NCBI GenBank assembly: GCA_004292705.1
Contig: RDXA01000389.1
Coordinates: 1-11,374, forward strand
Direction of reading: 5' to 3'
Length of the DNA: 11,374 nt
From: Sphingomonadales bacterium
GTDB lineage: Bacteria > Pseudomonadota > Alphaproteobacteria > Sphingomonadales > Sphingomonadaceae
Both the position numbers and the translations under genes were made by a program. The notes under the pieces were generated by a model. The model searched no databases, was not told the DNA's origin, and saw nothing but the letters and a program-made list of their open reading frames with translations. This document shows, one piece after another, positions 6,590 to 11,374 of the stretch (within the stretch, counting starts at the first letter, position 1; each line of letters opens with the position of its first letter).

Positions 6590-7291
6590 ATGACGGCATA
6601 CAAGGAAGGCGACCCCACCACCATCGCGCGGCTCTATGGACGCAGCGTGGGCAAGAAGCTGCGCAACTATCAGCAGGGGCTGGTCGACAACCTGCTGCCG
6701 CAGATCGCCGTGCCTGCCGAAGGCGCGGTGACGTCCGAGGTGCTGTTCGGTGATGCGCGCCCGCTCAATTTCGAGATCGGCTTCGGCGGCGGCGAGCATC
6801 TGGCCTATCGCGCCGACCTGCTGCCCGATCACGGCTTCATCGGCGCGGAGCCCTTCGTCAACGGGGTCGCGCAGGCGCTGACCCACATTGCCGACCAGCG
6901 CCTCGCCAATATCCGCCTGCACCACGGTGACGCGCTGGAGGTGCTGGCGCGCATCCCCGATGGGGCGCTGACGATGCTTTACCTGCTCCATCCCGACCCC
7001 TGGCCCAAGGCGCGCCATGCCAAGCGGCGGATGATGAACGACGGGCCGGTGCGGCTGTTCGCCGAGAAGCTGAAGCCGGGCGGTGAATTTCGCTTCGGCA
7101 CCGACCACGCGGTCTATCTGCGCCACGCCCTGATGGTGATGCAGCGCCACCGCGACCTGTTCGACTGGGTGGTCGAGAAACCAGCCGACTGGCAGGTGCG
7201 TCCCTCCGGCTGGCCCGAGACGCGGTACGAACACAAGGCCCGTACGGTGTATGGGCACGAGGTGTGGTATTTCCGGTTCCGGCGAAAGTAG
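6590..7291 (+). CDS. trmB: tRNA (guanine-46-N7)-methyltransferase
   Basis: Methylates N7 of G46 in the variable loop of tRNAs using S-adenosylmethionine, in the cytoplasm. The 233-residue product is a class I Rossmann methyltransferase. The SAM-binding motif EIGFGGGEHL is at 62-71, an acidic residue ending the next strand (IGAEPF) at 84-89, HGDALEVL at 112-119, and the TrmB hallmark LLHPDPWPKARHAKRR at 132-147. TDHAVYLRHAL (171-181) and the C-terminal TRYEHKA (211-217, TxxE motif) complete the pattern. The ATG at 6590 is preferred over an in-frame TTG at 6572, because AAAGG lies at a workable distance and family proteins begin close to this point. It diverges from the S41 gene and ends 20 bases before the converging barrel gene. 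No convincing promoter boxes were found in the 147-base gap. Confidence 0.95.
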   Translation: MTAYKEGDPTTIARLYGRSVGKKLRNYQQGLVDNLLPQIAVPAEGAVTSEVLFGDARPLNFEIGFGGGEHLAYRADLLPDHGFIGAEPFVNGVAQALTHIADQRLANIRLHHGDALEVLARIPDGALTMLYLLHPDPWPKARHAKRRMMNDGPVRLFAEKLKPGGEFRFGTDHAVYLRHALMVMQRHRDLFDWVVEKPADWQVRPSGWPETRYEHKARTVYGHEVWYFRFRRK

Positions 7292-7311
7292 GGCTGGTCA
7301 GACGGCTTGGC

Positions 7312-8067
7312 TCAGAACTTGTGCGTCACGCCGATGATCGGGCCGGTCTGGCTGCCTTCGAACAGCGTCCCGCGATCACGGTAATCGAGATGAAGGTGCC
7401 GCCAGCCTGCCGAAAGGAAAAAGCGGTCCGAGGCGCGGTAGTTGAGGGTGGCGACCACCTGATAGGTGAAGTCCGACCCAATCCCGAACCCGCCGATATC
7501 GGCCTGCAACAGGGCCGACAGGCGCGGCGCGACCGCGGCATTGATCCGGGCAGCGACAAGGGGGTCGATGAAGGTCTTGCCCGGCGCGAGCGCGACGCCG
7601 GCCAGTGGCACATCGACCTGTCCGTCCAGATCCCACAGCCGCGCTCCGGCCAGCAGATCGACTGTCAGACCCTCGCTATCCTCGACCCGTGCCCCGGCGA
7701 GCGCGCTGATCGCAAGCTGGGAGACCTCGCCGGATGCCGGTATCCCGGGCGGCACCCGCCCTTCGCGCGACAGGGCGGCATAGGACACGTCGGCGACCGC
7801 GACGAAGCGATTGCGGCGGAACTGTCCGCTGACGAACACGGCAGCGTCGAGATCGCCAAGCACCTCGCCGAAGCTGTTGTCGAACTCCAGCGTCGGCGCG
7901 CCTGCAAAAGGGCGGAAATCGCCCGTCGCGCCGGCAAGCCAGCCGTAGACCGTGATTTGCACATTGCTGTCGTTGCCGGCCGGACTGTCCGTATCCTGCG
8001 CAGCGGCGGGGGCGGCTATACCGGCAACGAGTCCAGCCGCAAGCGAGGCGGCGCACCAGCCGTTCAT
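7312..8067 (-). CDS. Outer-membrane beta-barrel protein, unknown substrate
   Basis: The family is not recognised by name. The 251-residue product has a signal peptide ending in APAAAQ, with likely cleavage near residue 23; its n-region (MNGW) oddly lacks lysine or arginine. The mature part shows repeated amphipathic strands of about 10 residues with alternating hydrophobic positions, for example VQITVYGWLAG, RFVAVADVSYAAL, LTVDLLAGARLWDL, FTYQVVATLNYRA and FFLSAGWRHLHLDY. It ends in phenylalanine (THKF), the usual signal for BAM-assisted barrel insertion. Size suggests roughly 8 to 12 strands. The start ATG overlaps the stop of the amidohydrolase gene (ATGA), with AGGGA eight bases upstream inside that gene, so translation is probably coupled. 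A small porin-like channel or structural barrel are both possible. Confidence 0.75.
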   Translation of the reverse strand: MNGWCAASLAAGLVAGIAAPAAAQDTDSPAGNDSNVQITVYGWLAGATGDFRPFAGAPTLEFDNSFGEVLGDLDAAVFVSGQFRRNRFVAVADVSYAALSREGRVPPGIPASGEVSQLAISALAGARVEDSEGLTVDLLAGARLWDLDGQVDVPLAGVALAPGKTFIDPLVAARINAAVAPRLSALLQADIGGFGIGSDFTYQVVATLNYRASDRFFLSAGWRHLHLDYRDRGTLFEGSQTGPIIGVTHKF

Positions 8068-9413
8068 TGGCCCGGTCCCTTCACGATCACCCCGTCCTTC
8101 ATGATCACGGCAAAATTGCCCGCCGGGTCGCCGATCAGGTCGATATCCGCCAGCGGATCGCCGCGCACCAGAATGAGATCAGCCAGCGCCCCCGGCGCGA
8201 CCACGCCGAGCCGCCCTTCATAAGGCGTGCGCGGGCCGGACAGGGCGAGCAGTTCGGCATTGCCCGATGTCACCAGCTTCAGCAGCTCGGCTGGTGTGAA
8301 ATAGGGCTTCAGCCGCAGGATATAGGCGTTCTGCTGGGCGTTGAGATCGGGTTCGAACAGGAAATCCGTGCCCCAGGCGAGCTTCACGCCAAGCCGTTTG
8401 GCCATCGGCCACACCTGCCGCTGGCCTTCGATCACAGGCTTCCTTTTCTCGCGCCGCTTCGGGTCCATCGCTTCGGTCGAATCGACCAGCATCTGGCCCG
8501 ACAGCCAGATGCCCTTTTCGGCCATCAGCCTGAGCGTGTCTTCATCCAGCAGGTTGCCATGCTCGATCACCTTGACCCCGGCCTCGATCGCGCGGCGCAC
8601 CGATTTGGGGTGATAGGCGTGGACGGTGACATAGGTGTTCCAGTCCGATGCCGCATCGACTGCCGCCTTCATCTCGTCGAGCGTATATTGCGTCACATCG
8701 AGCGGATCATATTCCGAACTGGTGCCGCCGCCGGCTGCGATCTTGATCTGGCTGGCACCCATCCGCAGGTTCTCGCGCACGGCGGTCAGCACTTCATCGC
8801 GCCCGTCGGCGATCACGCTCGCCCAGACTTGCTCGGCCTTGGACATCTTGCCTGAAAAGCGCCGCGACGGCTCGTCCGGCCCGCGCAGATCGGCATGGCC
8901 CGAGGTCTGCGAGATCATCGGCCCCGATGGCCAGATGCGCGGGCCCATCAGCTTGCCGCTGTCGATCAGCCGCTTGAGCATGAACGAAGGCCCGCCCACG
9001 TCGCGCACCGCGGTAAAACCGCGCAGCAGCATCGCGCGCGATTGCACGGCGGACAGCTGCATGACCTTCTCGAGGCTCATGTCCGGCGCGGTCATCGCAG
9101 CGGGCGCGAGGCTGTTGAACATCATGTGCACGTGATTGTCGATCAGGCCGGGCATCAGGGTCTGCCCCGTCCCGTCGATCACCGTCGCTTGCGGCGAGGC
9201 AGGCGCGGCGTCAGGCCCGATCGCGGCGATCACATTGCCGCGCACCACCACAGTGGTCGGCGCGGAGAGGGTATCAGCCGTGCCGTCGAACACCCGGACA
9301 TTGGAGAACACCACCTCGCCCGCGGGAGCCTCCTGTGCGGCGAGCGGGGTGGCGGGGGCCAGCGCAAGGGCGGCGCAGGCTACGAATGCCGCGCGCAAGA
9401 ATCCCGTCATCAT
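8064..9413 (-). CDS. Exported metal-dependent amidohydrolase
   Basis: Metal-dependent hydrolase of the amidohydrolase superfamily, closest in style to imidazolonepropionase-like and Xaa-Pro dipeptidase-like members; the substrate is unknown. The 449-residue product has a signal peptide (about 1-26, ending PLAAQ), so it should act in the periplasm or outside. The TIM-barrel metal site is complete: HVH at 94-96, candidate carboxylated lysine K224 (IKIAAGGG), H265 (VHAYH), H285 (EHG) and D350 (GTD). The C-terminal EGRLGVVAPGALADLILVRGDPL is the usual composite beta-sandwich end. Two ATGs in a row (9413, 9410) compete; AGGAG at 9422-9426 suits either. The barrel gene overlaps its 3' end by four bases. 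Upstream, 67 bases separate it from the broken membrane protein gene. I found no clear promoter there, so it may be part of the maeB transcript. Confidence 0.88.
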   Translation of the reverse strand: MMTGFLRAAFVACAALALAPATPLAAQEAPAGEVVFSNVRVFDGTADTLSAPTTVVVRGNVIAAIGPDAAPASPQATVIDGTGQTLMPGLIDNHVHMMFNSLAPAAMTAPDMSLEKVMQLSAVQSRAMLLRGFTAVRDVGGPSFMLKRLIDSGKLMGPRIWPSGPMISQTSGHADLRGPDEPSRRFSGKMSKAEQVWASVIADGRDEVLTAVRENLRMGASQIKIAAGGGTSSEYDPLDVTQYTLDEMKAAVDAASDWNTYVTVHAYHPKSVRRAIEAGVKVIEHGNLLDEDTLRLMAEKGIWLSGQMLVDSTEAMDPKRREKRKPVIEGQRQVWPMAKRLGVKLAWGTDFLFEPDLNAQQNAYILRLKPYFTPAELLKLVTSGNAELLALSGPRTPYEGRLGVVAPGALADLILVRGDPLADIDLIGDPAGNFAVIMKDGVIVKGPGQ

Positions 9414-9480
9414 GGCCTTGTCTCCTCTCCGTCTTGCGATAGGTCAGGATGACATGCGGTATCCACCATGCCAAGAATAA

Positions 9481-9893
9481 TCAGGGTTTTGCACGGGATG
9501 CCGCCAGTCCCCGCGCCACCCGCCACCAAGGCATCAACGCAAAGCCGATCTGCCCCGCCACCCCCAGCAGCGCGTGCAGCTGGCGCAGGCCTGCGAGCCA
9601 CTGCGCCGGGGTCTGTCCGGTCAACACCCCGGCCAGGGCGCATTCCGCCGCCATCAGGACCGCAAAGGCCAGCGCGCCCACGGCCAGCGCCTCACCGCTG
9701 TTCACAATCCCAAATCGGCGCACCAGCCAGCCTGCCGCGAGCCACTGCCGGTGAGGATCAGCGGCAACTCGATCAAAGTCGCAGGGATCAGCCCCACCAG
9801 CGGGATGACCCACAGCACGCGGATCGTGCCGAGCACAAACCCCAGCGCGAAGACCACCGCCCAATAGGCAATGGCCGCGCGCAGGATCATCAC
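9481..9893 (-). pseudogene. Small membrane protein gene broken by a one-base frameshift
   Basis: The reading frame opens at GTG 9893 or ATG 9890 and encodes three hydrophobic stretches or parts of them (MMILRAAIAYWAVVFALGF, GTIRVLWVIPLVGLIPATLI, ELPLILTGS). The sense then moves to another frame near 9744-9748: W-LAAGWLVRRFGIV, LAVGALAFAVLMAAECALAGVL and QTPAQWLAGLRQLHALLGVAGQ, ending at 9481. One missing base in the AGTGG around 9742-9746 restores a continuous protein of about 137 residues with about four helices. I recall unnamed alphaproteobacterial membrane proteins with the same pattern (ELP.ILTASW.AA.WLVRRF), but could not check. The start overlaps the maeB stop (GTGATG), implying coupled translation. 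No further stops interrupt either half, so the lesion is recent or a sequencing error. Confidence 0.7.
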
Positions 9894-11374
9894 CCCACGA
9901 CCCCCGCACCCGCCAGCACGGCGAGCGTCAGCACGTCGGGCACAGTCGCGGTCATCGGCACAATCTGCACCGGCTTGGCCATTCCGATCAGCATCGGTCC
10001 GATGGTCGAGTTGCTTCCCAGCTCCCGCAGCAGCTTGGCCGACAGGTTGGCCGATTGCAGCCCCGGCATGATCAGCACATTGGCCGGGCCGGACAGGCGG
10101 CTGAAGGGATAGAGCGCCATCACCTTGGGATTGAGCGCCGCATCGGGTGCCATTTCGCCTTCGTACTCGAAGCCCGGATCTTCACGATCAAGGATCGCCA
10201 CGGCTTCGCGGATGCTGTCGAGCCACTGGCCCGAGGGGTTGCCGAAGGTCGAATAGCTGAGGAACGCCACGCGCGGTTCGTGGCCCATGCGCCGGGCGAC
10301 CGCGGCCGTCTCCTTGGCGATATGGGCCAGCTCTGCCGCGTTGGGGCGTTCGTTGATCGTTGTATCGGCCAGGAAGGTGGTGTGGTTCTTGCCGACCATC
10401 ATGTGGATGCCGAACGGCAGCGCATCTTCCTTGTGATCCAGCACCATGTTCACTTCACGCACGGTCTGGGCGAAGGTGCGGGTCATGCCGGTGATCATCC
10501 CGTCGCCGTGCCCCAGCGCGACCAGCAGTGCGGCGAAGACGTTGCGTTCCTGATTGACCATCCGCCGCACATCGCGCTCGGTATAGCCGCGCCGCTGGAG
10601 CCGCTTGTAAAGGTAATCGACCATGGCGGGCACATGCTCGCTATCGGCCGAGTTCTGGATCTCGAAACTGCCGGGATCGCCCACTGAAAGCTGGTGCAGC
10701 TTGTCGAGCACCGCTTTGGTGCGCCCCACGAGAATGGGTGTGCCGTAACCGAAATCGCGGAACTGGATCGCGGCGCGCAGCACCACTTCTTCCTCGGCCT
10801 CGGCAAACACCATCCGCTTGGGGTTGGCCTTGGCGACTTCATAGACCCCGGAGAGGACCGAAGTGGTGGGGTTAAGGCGCGAGCGCAGGGCGATGCGATA
10901 GGCGTCGAAATCCTCGATCCGCGCGCGTGCGACGCCCGAATCCATCGCCGCCTTGGCGACGGCCGAGGACACGACTTCGATCAGGCGCGGATCAAACGGA
11001 GCGGGGATGATGTAATTGGTGCCGAACTTGTGGTTCTTCCCATAGGCCGAGGCGACTTCTTCGGGCACCTGCTGCCGCGCGAGCTCGGCAATCGCCTCGG
11101 CTGCGGCGACCTTCATTTCTTCGTTGATGGTGGTCGCCTGCACATCCAGCGCGCCGCGGAAGATGAAGGGGAAGCCGAGGACGTTGTTGACCTGGTTCGG
11201 AAAATCGCTGCGCCCGGTGGCGATGATCGCATCGGGGCGCACGGCCTTGGCTTCGTCGGGCATGATTTCGGGCACCGGGTTGGCCATCGCGAAGATGATC
11301 GGCTTGTCGGCCATCCGCTTGACCCATTCGGGCTTCAGCGCGCCCGCAGCCGACAGGCCGAGGAAGATATCCGC
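9890..11374 (-). CDS. maeB: NADP-dependent malic enzyme with phosphotransacetylase-like domain (5' end missing)
   Basis: Oxidatively decarboxylates malate to pyruvate with NADP, supplying NADPH and pyruvate. The window holds the last 494 residues; the frame is open to the right edge (ADIFLGLSAAGALKPEWVKR precedes the first internal methionine at 11314). The remaining malic domain shows the NAD(P)-binding part, with FAMANPVPEI and ATGRSDFPNQVNNVLGFPFIFRGALDV (about residues 53-78 of this fragment). From about residue 185 a phosphotransacetylase-like domain runs to the end, with KRMVFAEAEEEVVLRAA, FLSYSTFGNPSG and SGPANVLIMPGLQSANLSAKLL. In the E. coli MaeB family this domain is regulatory, not catalytic. 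About 250 N-terminal residues, including the catalytic tyrosine and lysine, are outside the window. Its stop codon overlaps the start of the broken membrane protein gene. Confidence 0.95.
   Translation of the reverse strand, partial: ADIFLGLSAAGALKPEWVKRMADKPIIFAMANPVPEIMPDEAKAVRPDAIIATGRSDFPNQVNNVLGFPFIFRGALDVQATTINEEMKVAAAEAIAELARQQVPEEVASAYGKNHKFGTNYIIPAPFDPRLIEVVSSAVAKAAMDSGVARARIEDFDAYRIALRSRLNPTTSVLSGVYEVAKANPKRMVFAEAEEEVVLRAAIQFRDFGYGTPILVGRTKAVLDKLHQLSVGDPGSFEIQNSADSEHVPAMVDYLYKRLQRRGYTERDVRRMVNQERNVFAALLVALGHGDGMITGMTRTFAQTVREVNMVLDHKEDALPFGIHMMVGKNHTTFLADTTINERPNAAELAHIAKETAAVARRMGHEPRVAFLSYSTFGNPSGQWLDSIREAVAILDREDPGFEYEGEMAPDAALNPKVMALYPFSRLSGPANVLIMPGLQSANLSAKLLRELGSNSTIGPMLIGMAKPVQIVPMTATVPDVLTLAVLAGAGVVG

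Noticed and set aside
7264..8223. 319-codon open frame on the plus strand opposite the barrel gene
   Set aside because: The minus-strand product has a signal peptide, barrel strands and C-terminal phenylalanine. The plus-strand product is an Arg/Gly/Ala-rich shadow without domains.
8067..8855. 262-codon plus-strand frame opposite the amidohydrolase
   Set aside because: The amidohydrolase on the other strand has all metal ligands in order; this frame has no motif.
1..11374. Mobile element, prophage, CRISPR, tRNA, toxin-antitoxin or defence system
   Set aside because: No transposase, integrase, direct-repeat array, tRNA fold or known defence domain was seen. The genes are standard chromosomal ones with uniform GC-rich coding style.

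Overview
The window looks like a chromosomal housekeeping segment of a GC-rich alphaproteobacterium. The strongest marker is a full-length CtrA cell-cycle regulator whose C-terminal half matches the alphaproteobacterial family almost residue for residue. CcrM-type GANTC sites lie in front of it, and lptB is directly followed by rpoN, a common proteobacterial order. Signal-peptide and protein styles suggest Sphingomonadales (Erythrobacteraceae or similar), but that is inference. I see no insertion sequence, prophage, CRISPR array, rRNA or tRNA gene, and no intergenic gap longer than about 255 bases.

Layout, left to right. The 5' part of hisS (minus) runs off the left edge and diverges from ppa (plus). 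A small three-helix membrane protein gene (minus) converges on ppa, with a hairpin between them, and diverges from lptB. lptB and rpoN (plus) are 11 bases apart and probably one transcript. A 215-base regulatory gap leads to ctrA (plus), which ends at a strong hairpin terminator. Then come an exported S41-type peptidase-like gene (minus), divergent trmB (plus), and a minus-strand block read from the right edge: maeB (5' end missing), an overlapping small membrane protein gene broken by a one-base frameshift, an exported amidohydrolase, and an outer-membrane barrel gene that overlaps the amidohydrolase by four bases.

The genes cover tRNA charging and modification (hisS, trmB), pyrophosphate removal (ppa), LPS export (lptB), global transcription control (rpoN, ctrA), carbon flow at the malate node (maeB) and envelope functions (S41 protein, amidohydrolase, barrel). 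I do not find a convincing undescribed system. The points most worth a second look are the ctrA control region (two GANTC sites, three TTAA half-sites, a possible fold over the ribosome binding site), the translationally coupled amidohydrolase and barrel pair, and the frameshifted gene coupled to maeB.
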